Origin: an uncultured Prevotellaceae bacterium
Lineage (GTDB): Bacteria > Bacteroidota > Bacteroidia > Bacteroidales > Bacteroidaceae
Direction: 5' to 3'
NCBI GenBank assembly: GCA_900318795.1
Contig: ONLU01000003.1
Span: forward strand, 50,186-114,185
Length of the DNA stretch: 64,000 bases
Under the pieces are notes generated by a model, which saw nothing but the letters and a program-made list of their open reading frames with translations, searched no databases and was not told the origin of the DNA. A program made the position numbers and the translations under genes. The stretch's first letter is position 1. Each line of letters begins with the position of its first letter. Positions 1 through 9,252 of the stretch are shown here, one piece after another.

Positions 1-1305
1 CCATTGGTTATTGTCGAGCGCACGCTGATAGTTCAACTTCTTATTATTGATGACCGAAGGCAGCAAATCGTCTGAGAAGTTGCCCTTCTTCAGGTTGTCA
101 ATCTCAGCCAGCATCAAAGCACGGACATCCTCCAGCGACTGTCCGGGTTTAGGCATACCCACCAGGACGAATGTCGAATAGTCCTGCATGGTCTGCAGCC
201 CACCCTGTGCCACCTGCACCTTCATGGGCTGGTTGAGGTTCAGGTCAAAGATGCCTGCCTTGCCGTTGCTCAGCAGGTCTTCGATGACTTCAAGCGTGTC
301 GCATTGCAGGTCGCTGGCCTTCTTAGCCTGCCATCCCATCCAGATCTGGTCGGCCTGCTGACCGATAATAGTCGTGTCTGAAGGAGCAGTCAGCACACGC
401 TGCTTCGGGAATACAGGCTGCGACACATCGGCAGCGGGCTTCCATTGTCCGAAATAACGGTCTATGACAGCCACCGTCTTGTCGGGATCAAAGTCGCCAG
501 CCATGCAGACTGCCACATTGTTGGGCACATACCACTTGTTGAAGTAGTTCTTGATATTCGTAATAGAAGGATTCTTCAGGTGTTCCTGCGTACCGATGGT
601 GGTCTGCGTTCCATAGGGATGTGTAGGGGTGAGTTTCTTTCCCAGGGCACTCCATATCTTGTCACCATCGTCCGTCAGGTACATGTTATACTCCTCATAA
701 ACGGCCTCCAGCTCGGTGTGGAAACCACGAATCACCATGTGCTGGAAACGGTCGGCCTGAATCTTGGCCCAGTTTTCTATCTCGTTCGAAGGAATATCCT
801 CCGTATAGCAGGTGACGTCGTTAGAGGTGAAGGCATTGGTACCCTGAGCACCGATAGCAGCCATCAGTTTGTCGTACTCATTGGGAATGAAATACTGGGC
901 GGCAACCTGTGACACGCTGTCAATCTCGTGATAGGCCTGCTTGCGGGCTACAGGATCTGTCAGCTTACGATAGGCCTCGTAACGCTTTTCTATCTCGTCG
1001 AGCAAGGGCGCTTCTGCTGTCGGATTGTTGGTACCAAACAACTTGGTTCCCTTGAACATCAGATGCTCCAGGTAGTGGGCCAAGCCCGTCGTCTCGGCAG
1101 GGTCGTTCTTAGAGCCCGTGCGCACGGCGATGTAGGTCTGAATACGCGGCTTGTCCTTATTGACAGAAAGATACACCTTCAATCCGTTGTCAAGCGTGTA
1201 GATGCGAGTCTTCGTCAGATCGCCCTGGACGGTCTCGTACTTGTAGTCTTTAGCCTGAGCGGTCATCCCGAGCGCGAGCAGGCATGTCAGTAATAAAGAT
1301 TTCAT
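1..1305 (-). CDS. M16 family zinc metallopeptidase (N-terminal 435 residues, cut by the window edge)
   Basis: The open frame runs from an ATG at 1305 off the left edge without a stop. Residues 1-18 look like a signal peptide (MKSLLLTCLLALGMTAQA), so the enzyme is exported to the periplasm or outer surface. The inverted zinc motif HxxEH is present as HYLEH at residues 77-81. A third zinc-ligand glutamate is expected within the stretch TELEAVYEEYN near residues 197-207. Between the two lies a longer helical insert than in classic pitrilysin. M16 peptidases cut short peptides inside a closed clam-shell and usually consist of two or four homologous domains. The part seen covers one catalytic domain and the start of the next. 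It lies 16 nt after the DUF4954 gene on the same strand, so co-transcription is likely. The substrate is unknown. Confidence 0.9.
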   Translation of the reverse strand, partial: MKSLLLTCLLALGMTAQAKDYKYETVQGDLTKTRIYTLDNGLKVYLSVNKDKPRIQTYIAVRTGSKNDPAETTGLAHYLEHLMFKGTKLFGTNNPTAEAPLLDEIEKRYEAYRKLTDPVARKQAYHEIDSVSQVAAQYFIPNEYDKLMAAIGAQGTNAFTSNDVTCYTEDIPSNEIENWAKIQADRFQHMVIRGFHTELEAVYEEYNMYLTDDGDKIWSALGKKLTPTHPYGTQTTIGTQEHLKNPSITNIKNYFNKWYVPNNVAVCMAGDFDPDKTVAVIDRYFGQWKPAADVSQPVFPKQRVLTAPSDTTIIGQQADQIWMGWQAKKASDLQCDTLEVIEDLLSNGKAGIFDLNLNQPMKVQVAQGGLQTMQDYSTFVLVGMPKPGQSLEDVRALMLAEIDNLKKGNFSDDLLPSVINNKKLNYQRALDNNQW

Positions 1306-1321
1306 TGTTTTCCTAATTTAT

Positions 1322-3175
1322 TTAGTCTTCGTAATCTACTTCGTGGTCGAGTTTCGATATGAAGTCGTCAAACACTTCCTGCTCGACATCGCCCATGGAA
1401 AACTCCTTCTGGGCATCCTTACGGATTTCAGCAATCCATGCACGACGGGCGCGGACATAGTCTTCGCGGATGCGCTGCATGGCCTGGTCTGTCAGTTCGT
1501 CCAGTCCATAATAGTCAAGCATCAGCTGATAGGTCCAAGCCCATTGATACTCCCGATAATGGTCGTTGATGTCGTAGAAACGGTTCAGCACGTCGCGGAT
1601 GCTCTCTACGTTGCCATTCTTGATATCCTCAATGAGACGCTCTTCCTCACTTACGGGGAGCAGGAGCCCTGACAGGTCTATCCATTTTCCAAGTCCCGTG
1701 TCTGAGGTCGGCTTGCCCAGGAAGCCCTCTTTCACGGCCCGCTTCAGCACGGCACCCATATAGATGCGCAGGGCGATATCATAATACTTGATGCCCTTCT
1801 TCAGCGACGAGGCGTTAATGATGTACTCCTGGAAATTGTACGAAGACACGTTCTTGCCGCCGGCCCGCTGCAGCGACTCCAGAATCTTCTTGCCTTCCAC
1901 AATCTCGCCCACGGTAAACGGTGACAGCCAGTCGAAGTTGATGACACTCTTACGGCACGAAGCGGCCCGTTTGTCACGCTTGGGCCATTTCTTGATGTCA
2001 CGATAGAGTCCTACGGTAGTGATGTTACGCCCAGGGACAATGTACATGGTCTCTCCGTAGGCCATCAGATAGGCAAACGGCAGGCAACGCATGTCGGGGT
2101 GATTCATCAGCTTGCCAAAGCAGACCGAGAAGGCGCCGATATTTGCCGGCATCAGCACATAGGCACCAGAGGCGGTCTTAGAACCTCGCTCCAAAGTTCC
2201 ATAGTGCATGGGGCCCATCTTGTAGGCATGGTTGGAGAAGTTGGTGTTCGATCCGGCATTATAGAACGAGAACTCACCACCTATCAACAGGGAACTCTTA
2301 TGATGTGAAGCCGAGAACGGTCCGCAGAATGCAGCACAGGCCTCGCCGTTGGCCATATAGGAATTGGCAAAGAACACGCTGGCCTCGGCTGTGAAGCCAT
2401 TGGTAATCTGACAGGCCTCGCCTACGAAGCAGTCCTGCATCTTGACGCTATTGGTGATAGAGCATCCGTTAGAGATGATGGAGTTTTCACAGATAACACC
2501 TGTTCCAATGTACACACTGGCATCCTTGGATGAGAGGATGGTGCAATCAGACAACCGTGAGGCACCGCTGATTTCGCAGTCGTCCTTCACCACGGTATTG
2601 GTGATTTCCTTCGTATTGATAATCTTCACGCCATTTCCGATGGTTCCCTGCTCGGGCTGGGTGAAGCGAATCTCCTCGTTGACGAGTCGCATGATACAGT
2701 CTTTCAACTGTCTATCCTTGAAATGCTTGACCATGAAAGCAGCCAACTGGGAGTTCAGGTCGTGGAAGAGCATGACATTGCCGTCGCCCATCTCGTTCAG
2801 TACAGAGACCAGATGGCCCTCACCGAAGGTGGCTCCTTCTGTAGTCTCCATGGTGCAGATGTTCGAGATGTAACAGTCGTCACCTATCGTATAATTGTTG
2901 ATGAAGTTTCCTATCTTCTCTATGAGACAGTTGTCGCCAACGGTGACGTTACGCAGGGTGGCATCGTTGATGCCTGCATGCTTGGTGAATCCGTTGGTCA
3001 CCTCCACCTGTTTCTCAAAAACTCCTAACCGGATGTCGCCGTAAAACACAACACGATGGAATCCGTAGGGGGAGAATGCCTCGGCCACCTGCACATGTTC
3101 CCAGTTCTCGGCCCAGCAGCTGTTATTCTCAAGCACGCCGATTTCTTCTTGTGTCAATTGTCTATATTCTCTCAT
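1322..3175 (-). CDS. DUF4954 family protein, left-handed beta-helix
   Basis: The 617-residue product has no signal peptide or membrane segment and is probably cytoplasmic. Roughly residues 70-270 contain many hexapeptide-like turns (for example VGDNCLIEKIGNF and IGDDCYISNICTM), the pattern of a left-handed parallel beta-helix as in acyl- and nucleotidyl-transferases. The sequence matches my memory of DUF4954, a family found mostly in Bacteroidetes and without a described activity. The C-terminal 200 residues are helical and charged. The ATG at 3175 is the only reasonable start. It sits between hflX (21 nt upstream) and the M16 peptidase (16 nt downstream) on one strand. A sugar-nucleotide or acyl-transfer role would be a guess from the fold alone. 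Confidence 0.8.
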   Translation of the reverse strand: MREYRQLTQEEIGVLENNSCWAENWEHVQVAEAFSPYGFHRVVFYGDIRLGVFEKQVEVTNGFTKHAGINDATLRNVTVGDNCLIEKIGNFINNYTIGDDCYISNICTMETTEGATFGEGHLVSVLNEMGDGNVMLFHDLNSQLAAFMVKHFKDRQLKDCIMRLVNEEIRFTQPEQGTIGNGVKIINTKEITNTVVKDDCEISGASRLSDCTILSSKDASVYIGTGVICENSIISNGCSITNSVKMQDCFVGEACQITNGFTAEASVFFANSYMANGEACAAFCGPFSASHHKSSLLIGGEFSFYNAGSNTNFSNHAYKMGPMHYGTLERGSKTASGAYVLMPANIGAFSVCFGKLMNHPDMRCLPFAYLMAYGETMYIVPGRNITTVGLYRDIKKWPKRDKRAASCRKSVINFDWLSPFTVGEIVEGKKILESLQRAGGKNVSSYNFQEYIINASSLKKGIKYYDIALRIYMGAVLKRAVKEGFLGKPTSDTGLGKWIDLSGLLLPVSEEERLIEDIKNGNVESIRDVLNRFYDINDHYREYQWAWTYQLMLDYYGLDELTDQAMQRIREDYVRARRAWIAEIRKDAQKEFSMGDVEQEVFDDFISKLDHEVDYED

Positions 3176-3196
3176 AAGTTTAGTATGATGATGTAA

Positions 3197-4498
3197 CTAT
3201 TCTTCTACGCTATAAAGGAAGTCATTGTAAGGATACTTCTGCACGTGCAGCTCGCGGACACGCTGATAGAGCACTTGGCGCAGTTCGTCGATATTCTCCT
3301 TGTTCTTGGCCGAGATGAACAGACAGTCGCCCTGCATCTTAGCCATCCACGTACGACGCAGCTCGTCCAGCGAGATATTCTCCTTCGTGGGTTCCGTCAG
3401 ATCGTCCTCGTCCTGGGGAGTCCACGTGTAGGCATCTATCTTGTTGAACACCAGCATGGAGGGTTTGTCGGCACACCCCAGGTCAGCCAGGGTCTTCTCG
3501 ACCACGCTGATTTGTTCCTCGAAGTCCGGGTGCGAAATGTCAACGACGTGCACCAGCAGGTCAGCTTCGCGTACCTCATCGAGGGTCGACTTGAACGAAT
3601 CTACCAGGTCAGTAGGCAGTTTACGGATGAATCCTACCGTGTCAGCCAGCAGGAAGGGCAAGTTGTCGATAACCATCTTCCGCACCGTCGTATCCAAGGT
3701 GGCAAAGAGCTTGTTCTCGGCAAAGACATCACTCTTGGCCAGCAGGTTCATCATGGTAGACTTTCCAACGTTCGTATAGCCCACCAGAGCCACACGAATC
3801 AGACGTCCGCGATTCTTGCGCTGGGTTGTCTTCTGCTGGTCAATCTCCTGCAGACGCTGTTTCAGCAGGGTGATACGGTGCAGAATGATACGGCGGTCCA
3901 TCTCCAACTGGGTTTCACCAGGTCCGCGCAGTCCTACGGAGCCCTTGCCGCCACCCGAACCAGAGCCGCCACCCTGACGTTCCAGGTGAGTCCACAACCG
4001 CTGCAGACGGGGCAGCATATACCGATACTGGGCCAGTTCGACCTGTGTCTTGGCCTCGGCGGTCTGGGCACGCATGGCAAAGATGTCGAGAATGAGCGAC
4101 GTGCGGTCCAGTATCTTGAGCTTCAACTCGGCCTCGATATTGCGTATCTGCTTGGCCGACAGCTCATCGTCGAAGATGACCATACCTACAGGCTGGGGCA
4201 CCATGCCCCCCTCCTCGGGCTCGGGAGAACCGTTGTCGCGCCACTCGTCGTAGGCATCCTCCTGTTGCTTGATGTATTGCTTGATCTCCTCGAGCTTTCC
4301 TTTTCCGACATACGTCACCTGACTGGGCCCCTGCACCTTCTGCGTGAAACGCTTGATGGTGACTGCTCCGGCAGTATCAGCCAGAAATTCCAGCTCGTCC
4401 AAATATTCCTTTGTCTTGGCCTCGTCCTGCTGCTGCGTGATGAGTCCCACCAGTACCGCAGTCTCAGCCTTCACTTCTGAGATAACAAATTCTTTCAT
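3197..4498 (-). CDS. hflX: GTPase HflX
   Basis: HflX is a ribosome-associated GTPase that splits stalled or heat-damaged 70S ribosomes. The 433-residue product has the N-terminal HflX domain, a glycine-rich linker (RQGGGSGSGGGKG) and the G domain. G1 is GYTNVGKS starting at residue 240, G3 is DTVGF, G4 is NKID and G5 is SAK. A short acidic insert (GSPEPEEGG) lies within the N-terminal domain. The frame is open to an ATG at 4531, but a TAnnTTTG-type -7 box on the minus strand (4518-4525) lies downstream of that codon. The ATG at 4498 (MKEFVISEVKAE) is therefore chosen. It is the first gene of a minus-strand run with the DUF4954 protein and the M16 peptidase. Confidence 0.95.
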   Translation of the reverse strand: MKEFVISEVKAETAVLVGLITQQQDEAKTKEYLDELEFLADTAGAVTIKRFTQKVQGPSQVTYVGKGKLEEIKQYIKQQEDAYDEWRDNGSPEPEEGGMVPQPVGMVIFDDELSAKQIRNIEAELKLKILDRTSLILDIFAMRAQTAEAKTQVELAQYRYMLPRLQRLWTHLERQGGGSGSGGGKGSVGLRGPGETQLEMDRRIILHRITLLKQRLQEIDQQKTTQRKNRGRLIRVALVGYTNVGKSTMMNLLAKSDVFAENKLFATLDTTVRKMVIDNLPFLLADTVGFIRKLPTDLVDSFKSTLDEVREADLLVHVVDISHPDFEEQISVVEKTLADLGCADKPSMLVFNKIDAYTWTPQDEDDLTEPTKENISLDELRRTWMAKMQGDCLFISAKNKENIDELRQVLYQRVRELHVQKYPYNDFLYSVEE

Positions 4499-4517
4499 AC
4501 CTTGAATTAATATGGGG

Positions 4518-4525
4518 CAAAGGTA
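4518..4525 (-). promoter_or_regulatory. Bacteroidetes -7 box for hflX
   Basis: CAAAGGTA on the plus strand reads TACCTTTG on the minus strand, matching TAnnTTTG, 20 nt before the hflX start. No TTTG is seen 20 bp upstream, so the call rests on the -7 box alone. Confidence 0.55.
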
Positions 4526-4604
4526 CAACAAACTTTAAACTTTAAGCTTTCATCTCAAACCTTTATGGTGGTCCGTTATGCAAATTTAACACTTCCTCTA
4601 CTCA

Positions 4605-4640
4605 TAAAGTTCAAAGTTCGATGTTCAATGTTCAAAAAAA
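4605..4640. repeat. Short direct repeats of TTCAAAG/TTCAATG type
   Basis: A run of degenerate 7-9 nt units (AAAGTTC, AAAGTTC, GATGTTC, AATGTTC, AAA) lies between the divergent hflX and nagB promoters. The same unit recurs at 53093-53124 and 62292-62318. It overlaps the expected -33 region of nagB. Confidence 0.7.
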
Positions 4641-4645
4641 ATCAC

Positions 4646-4653
4646 TATCTTTG
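4646..4653 (+). promoter_or_regulatory. Bacteroidetes -7 box for nagB
   Basis: TATCTTTG matches TAnnTTTG and lies 37 nt before the nagB ATG. The region where a TTTG -33 box should be is filled by the short repeats. Confidence 0.55.
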
Positions 4654-4690
4654 CAGGGCAAAATGAACTCACTATTTTATTTTTTGACTT

Positions 4691-5485
4691 ATGAGAGTAA
4701 TTATTGAATCTGACTATCAGAAGATGTCCCAGTGGGCTGCAGAACATGTCATTGAGCGCATTAACGCCTTCAAGCCCACAGTCGAGAAACCATTCGTACT
4801 GGGTCTGCCCACAGGTTCTTCGCCCGAGGGAATGTATGCCTGTCTGGTGAAGGCCAACAAGGAAGGCCGGGTATCATTCAAGAACGTGCTGACATTCAAC
4901 ATGGACGAATATGTCAATCTGCCGGAAGAGCATCCTGAGTCATACCACTCGTTCATGGCCCGCAACCTGTTCGACCATATTGACTGCCCCAAGGAGAACA
5001 TCCACATCCTGAACGGCAATGCCAAAGACCTGGCTGCCGAGTGTGCTCACTACGAAGAGATGATTCGTGAGGCAGGCGGCATCGACCTCTTCATAGGAGG
5101 AATAGGGCCCGACGGACACATCGCCTTCAACGAGCCCTACTCTTCGCTGACCTCTCGCACCCGTGTGAAGACCTTGACAACAGACACCATCATAGCCAAC
5201 TCGCGCTTCTTCGACAACGACGTCAACAAGGTGCCCAAACTGGCGCTGACTGTTGGCGTAGGTACCGTGATGGATGCCCGCGAGGTGATGATTCTGGTCA
5301 ACGGCCACCACAAGGCCCGCGCCCTGAAGGCTGCCATCGAAGGTGCCGTCACCCACGAGTGGACCATCTCGGCCCTGCAGATGCACCAGCACGGCATCAT
5401 CGTCGCCGACGAACCTGCCACAGACGAGCTGAAGGTGTCCACGTATAAGTACTTCAAGGACATCGAGAAGGACAACCTGCTCTAA
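4691..5485 (+). CDS. nagB: Glucosamine-6-phosphate deaminase
   Basis: The enzyme converts glucosamine-6-phosphate to fructose-6-phosphate and ammonia, feeding amino sugars into glycolysis in the cytoplasm. The 264-residue length is close to E. coli NagB (266). The catalytic signature [14 protein letters not shown] is intact with D141, H143 and E148 at the same numbering as the E. coli enzyme. The FNMDEY segment with the proton-abstracting aspartate region is also present. No nagA or transporter lies next to it. The gene has its own -7 box and a strong hairpin behind it, so it is probably transcribed alone. Confidence 0.97.
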   Translation: MRVIIESDYQKMSQWAAEHVIERINAFKPTVEKPFVLGLPTGSSPEGMYACLVKANKEGRVSFKNVLTFNMDEYVNLPEEHPESYHSFMARNLFDHIDCPKENIHILNGNAKDLAAECAHYEEMIREAGGIDLFIGGIGPDGHIAFNEPYSSLTSRTRVKTLTTDTIIANSRFFDNDVNKVPKLALTVGVGTVMDAREVMILVNGHHKARALKAAIEGAVTHEWTISALQMHQHGIIVADEPATDELKVSTYKYFKDIEKDNLL

Positions 5486-5500
5486 CCAGCATAAAACTCC

Positions 5501-5533
5501 AAAGTATCCCGGGAAACGGACTCGGGATACTTT
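5501..5533 (+). terminator. Hairpin after nagB
   Basis: A perfect 11-bp stem (AAAGTATCCCG, 5501-5511, with CGGGATACTTT, 5523-5533) encloses an 11-nt loop, 15 nt past the nagB stop. There is no long T tract beyond the TTT that closes the stem. Confidence 0.8.
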
Positions 5534-5578
5534 CATTCTAAACAACAATAATACACTAAACGACTAAAACAATCACGT

Positions 5579-7018
5579 ATGAAAGACTTACAAATGTACA
5601 TTGACGGCCAGTTCTGCCAGAGCAGCAACGGCCAGTGGATTGACGTGCTGAACCCCTCGACCGAGGAAGTCATCTCCCGTCAGCCGGAAGGAACCATCGA
5701 AGACGTTAACCGTGCACTTGACGCTGCCCGCCGGGCCCAGAAGCAATGGGCCAAGACGCCCGCCATCGAGCGTGCCGCCTGGCTGAAGAAACTGGCCAAC
5801 GGAATCCGTGAGCGCCGTGAAGAGTTTATCGACATCATCATGCGCGAGCAGGGCAAGACCCTCACTTGGGCGACCGTCGAGGTGGACGTCACAGCAGAGT
5901 ACTTTGACTATATGGCGTCTTTTGCCCGTCACATCGAGGGTGAAATCATTCCCAGCGACCGTCCTAACGAGACCATCTTCCTCGCCAAGAAACCCATCGG
6001 TGTGGTTGCAGGCATCCTGCCCTGGAACTTCCCCTTCTTCCTGATTGCCCGCAAGGCTGGCGCTGCCCTCATTGCCGGCTGTACCATCGTCATCAAACCC
6101 TCGCAGCTGACTCCTGAGAACTGTACTGTCTTCGGCGAGGTCGTCGACAAGGTGGGACTGCCCAAGGGCGTCATCAACATTGTCACAGGCAGAGGAAGTG
6201 TCATCGGCAACGAGATGGCAGGCTCGCCCAAGATTGACATCGTCAGCGTGACGGGTTCGGTGGGTGCCGGCGAGAGCATCATGGCCGCTGCTTCGAAGAA
6301 TATCACCAAGGTGAGCCTCGAACTGGGTGGCAAGGCTCCTGCCATCGTCTGCAAGGATGCCGACCTGGAGAAGGCTGCCCAATGGATTGTAGACAGTCGC
6401 ATCGGCAACAACGGACAGATATGCAACAACGCCGAGCGCGTCTACGTCGACAAGGCCGTCAAGAAGGAGTTTACCGACATTCTGGTCAAGAAGATGGAGG
6501 CCGTCCGCGTAGGCGATGTCTGCCAAGACCATACCGTCGACATGGGTCCCCTGGTAGAAGCCCGTGCCCTGGAGAGCGTCACCGAGAAGGTGGAACGCGC
6601 CATCAAGCAGGGAGCCAAGCTGCTCTGTGGCGGTCATCGTGTGGGCGACAAGGGCTACTTCTATGCCGCTACCGTACTGGACAACTGCACCCAGCAGATG
6701 GATATCATCCACGAGGAAACCTTCGGTCCCGTGATTCCGCTGGTTGAGTTTGAAGGTATTGAACAGGCCATCGAATGGGCTAACGACTGTGAGTACGGAC
6801 TGGCGTCGAGTGTCTTCACCAAAGATATTGACACAGCCGCCCGCGTGGCCCGTGAACTGGAGTTTGGCGAGACCTACATCAACCGCGAGCACTTCGAGGC
6901 CATGCAGGGCTTCCATGCCGGTGTGAAGAAGAGTGGCATAGGTGGTGCCGACGGCAAGCATGGCATCGAGGAATACCTCGTCACCCACGTCACCTATCTG
7001 GACACCCACTACGAGTAA
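5579..7018 (+). CDS. aldA: Lactaldehyde/glycolaldehyde dehydrogenase (AldA-like)
   Basis: This NAD-dependent aldehyde dehydrogenase has 479 residues, exactly the length of E. coli AldA, and agrees with it along the whole chain (for example GILPWNFPFFLIARK, ETYINRE.FEAMQGFHAG and KSGIGGADGKHG). The catalytic cysteine is C282 in GQICNN and the general base is E248 in LELGGKAP. AldA oxidises L-lactaldehyde from fucose and rhamnose breakdown to lactate, and also glycolaldehyde. No fucose or rhamnose genes are adjacent. The nagB terminator separates it from nagB. The downstream membrane protein follows after 57 nt and may share its transcript. Confidence 0.9.
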   Translation: MKDLQMYIDGQFCQSSNGQWIDVLNPSTEEVISRQPEGTIEDVNRALDAARRAQKQWAKTPAIERAAWLKKLANGIRERREEFIDIIMREQGKTLTWATVEVDVTAEYFDYMASFARHIEGEIIPSDRPNETIFLAKKPIGVVAGILPWNFPFFLIARKAGAALIAGCTIVIKPSQLTPENCTVFGEVVDKVGLPKGVINIVTGRGSVIGNEMAGSPKIDIVSVTGSVGAGESIMAAASKNITKVSLELGGKAPAIVCKDADLEKAAQWIVDSRIGNNGQICNNAERVYVDKAVKKEFTDILVKKMEAVRVGDVCQDHTVDMGPLVEARALESVTEKVERAIKQGAKLLCGGHRVGDKGYFYAATVLDNCTQQMDIIHEETFGPVIPLVEFEGIEQAIEWANDCEYGLASSVFTKDIDTAARVARELEFGETYINREHFEAMQGFHAGVKKSGIGGADGKHGIEEYLVTHVTYLDTHYE

Positions 7019-7075
7019 ACCGCCACCTGCTCTTCCTGAAGAAGTATAATTGCAAAATCAATAACGAAATACAAA

Positions 7076-7627
7076 ATGCAAACAAGATTTAAAAAGAAAG
7101 CCAATATCTTTAATGTGGCCATGACAGCCGTCTCCGGAATGCTCTCCGTCGGTATTATGCTGTATGCTGTTGGCCATTTTGGGCTGGTAAAGGCATGGGA
7201 CGAACTCATCCTCAACATGTTTTACATAGCCTGTCTTGTGATGATGTGGATGTACTTCTTCAACCGCCTCGAAACCCAGCGGTTCAACTACTGGAGTTCG
7301 CTGTGCATAGGCATCACCATCCTGTTGCGCGACATACTCTTCAAACCACCATTGGCCACCTACGCACTCCAGCTGACCTGCCTGACGCTCTCCGTCTGGC
7401 TCCTGCTCATGTTCACCTACTTCTATGCCCGCAAGGACTGGAAGACCTACTCCAAGGCCAATCTATGGTTTATCTTCATCGTCGATGTCGCCATTGCAGC
7501 ACTCTACAACTACGACATCCTCATAGAGACACTGGGTGAAGAGAAGCCCTATCTGATGACGGAGATTTGGATTCGACCGACCATCACCTACGGTCTTGTG
7601 GCCTGTTTTGTGACCGAGGATGATTAG
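7076..7627 (+). CDS. Polytopic inner-membrane protein of unknown function
   Basis: I do not recognise a family. The 183-residue product has a basic N-terminus (MQTRFKKK) and about five hydrophobic segments near residues 17-35, 45-62, 74-88, 95-117 and 129-146, with a possible sixth near 165-180. It ends in an acidic tail (TEDD). There are no catalytic or binding motifs that I can name. It follows aldA by 57 nt without a visible promoter of its own. A shared terminator with the convergent glmM lies 62 nt downstream. The ATG at 7076 is the first in frame and directly precedes the basic segment expected at a membrane protein N-terminus. Confidence 0.8.
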   Translation: MQTRFKKKANIFNVAMTAVSGMLSVGIMLYAVGHFGLVKAWDELILNMFYIACLVMMWMYFFNRLETQRFNYWSSLCIGITILLRDILFKPPLATYALQLTCLTLSVWLLLMFTYFYARKDWKTYSKANLWFIFIVDVAIAALYNYDILIETLGEEKPYLMTEIWIRPTITYGLVACFVTEDD

Positions 7628-7688
7628 CAAGGAATTCAAAGCGGAGCGACCCCGTTGGACGGGAAAATCATGAGGTAAGAGAATATTT

Positions 7689-7719
7689 AAAGTGGAGCAC
7701 CTTTCGGTTGCTCCACTTT
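7689..7719. terminator. Bidirectional terminator between the membrane protein gene and glmM
   Basis: A perfect 11-bp stem (AAAGTGGAGCA, 7689-7699, with TGCTCCACTTT, 7709-7719) encloses a 9-nt loop. Both ends carry A or T runs, so it can serve either strand. The rest of 7628-7855 holds only a tiny CCCGT/ACGGG hairpin near 7652-7664. Confidence 0.8.
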
Positions 7720-7855
7720 CTTCATCAGTTGATTTCACCGGCTGATGCCGATAATCCTGCTTTTTAGTTAATACATTTAACATTTCGGCCCATATCGAAC
7801 ATCACTCACCGCATGAGATTTTATGTTTATTCAAGTTTTCGAGAATCAATGAAGA

Positions 7856-9238
7856 TTATTTCTGCATGTCGTAGACCACCTGCATCAGGCGCTTGCCTAT
7901 CTCGTCGGCAGCCTCCATCGTGGCTGCCTCGCTGTAGACGCGGATGATGGGCTCGGTATTCGACTTGCGCAGGTGTACCCAGCGGTCGGGGAAGTCTATC
8001 TTCACACCGTCAATATCGTTGACTTGTGCCGTGGGGTCCTGGGCAAACATCTCCTTCACCTTGACCAGTATGGCATCGACATCGGTCTCAGGAGTCAGGT
8101 CGATACGGTTCTTGGCAATCTGATAGCTGGGGAAGGTCTTACGCAGTTCGCTGGCCTTGCAGCCCTTCTTGGCCAAGGAGGTCAGGAAGAGGGCTATGCC
8201 CACGAGGGCGTCACGCCCATAGTGGCTCTCGGGATAGATGACACCGCCATTGCCTTCGCCGCCGATGACGGCACCGACTTCTTTCATTTTGGTGGTGACA
8301 TTGACCTCGCCTACGGCTGCTGCTGAATAGTGGCCTCCACGGCTCTCAGTAACGTCACGCAGGGCTCGGGTGGAACTGAGGTTAGACACGGTGTTACCCG
8401 TGGTCTGCGACAACACGTAGTCGGCAACGCTGACCAGCGTGTACTCCTCGCCGAACATTGTGCCGTCTTCACAGATGAATGCCAGACGGTCTACATCGGG
8501 ATCAACGACAATGCCCAGATTGTAGTGGCCTGTCTTCATCTCGTTCATGATGCCGCTCAAGTTCTTCTCCAACGGTTCGGGGTTATGGGCAAAGTCGCCC
8601 GTCACGTCTCCATTGAGAAACTTATACCCTACGCCGAGGCGTTCCAGAAGTTTGGGGAGTATGATGCCGCCCACACTATTGATGCTGTCAACACAGACCG
8701 TAAAGCGGGCTTGCCGTACTGCATCGGCATCGACCAGATTCAGGTCCAGTACGGACTGGACGTGACGGTCGTCGAAGCTGGAGTCTGCAATGACTTTACC
8801 CAAATGGTCGACCTCAGCATAGCAGAAGTCCTCTTTCTCAGCTATCTCAAGCACTTTGTTGCCGTCGGCAGCTGTCAGGAACTCGCCTTCGCTGTTCAGC
8901 AACTTCAGGGCATTCCATTGGCGGGGATTATGAGACGCCGTGATGATGATGCCTCCATCGGCACCGCTCATACGGACAGCCAGTTCGGTGGTGGGTGTGG
9001 TGGCATAGCCTATGTCGATGACGTCGAAGCCCATGCCTACGAGTGTTCCGCACACTACGTCACGTACCATAGCCCCCGAAATACGGCCGTCGCGCCCTAC
9101 CACAATCTTGCCCGACTTGCGGGGTATAAAAGTGGCATAGGCCGTTGTGAACTTGACGATATCCAGGGGATTCAAGGTATCACCCGTGCGTCCACCGATG
9201 GTACCGCGGATGCCGGAGATTGATTTTATAAGTGTCAT
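7856..9238 (-). CDS. glmM: Phosphoglucosamine mutase
   Basis: The enzyme interconverts glucosamine-6-phosphate and glucosamine-1-phosphate, the step towards UDP-GlcNAc for peptidoglycan and LPS. All four alpha-D-phosphohexomutase loops are visible in the 460-residue product: the phosphoserine loop TASHNP (S102), the magnesium loop DPDVDR (246-251), the sugar-binding loop GEGNGG, and the phosphate-binding loop RKSNTEPIIRVY near the C-terminus. GEGNGG fits GlmM or a closely related archaeal-type mutase, and phosphomannomutase activity cannot be ruled out. The DUF4827 lipoprotein gene is 14 nt upstream on the same strand, and the two are probably one transcript. Confidence 0.92.
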   Translation of the reverse strand: MTLIKSISGIRGTIGGRTGDTLNPLDIVKFTTAYATFIPRKSGKIVVGRDGRISGAMVRDVVCGTLVGMGFDVIDIGYATTPTTELAVRMSGADGGIIITASHNPRQWNALKLLNSEGEFLTAADGNKVLEIAEKEDFCYAEVDHLGKVIADSSFDDRHVQSVLDLNLVDADAVRQARFTVCVDSINSVGGIILPKLLERLGVGYKFLNGDVTGDFAHNPEPLEKNLSGIMNEMKTGHYNLGIVVDPDVDRLAFICEDGTMFGEEYTLVSVADYVLSQTTGNTVSNLSSTRALRDVTESRGGHYSAAAVGEVNVTTKMKEVGAVIGGEGNGGVIYPESHYGRDALVGIALFLTSLAKKGCKASELRKTFPSYQIAKNRIDLTPETDVDAILVKVKEMFAQDPTAQVNDIDGVKIDFPDRWVHLRKSNTEPIIRVYSEAATMEAADEIGKRLMQVVYDMQK

Positions 9239-9252
9239 AATCTATCTTAAAA

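Noticed and set aside
3245-4480. 411-codon open frame on the plus strand opposite hflX
   Set aside because: It is antisense to a complete HflX, has no promoter or family motifs, and has a composition typical of a mirror frame.
5588-7009. 473-codon open frame on the minus strand opposite aldA
   Set aside because: It is fully antisense to a conserved dehydrogenase with intact active site. The long frame follows from the GC-rich third positions, and its product matches nothing I recognise.
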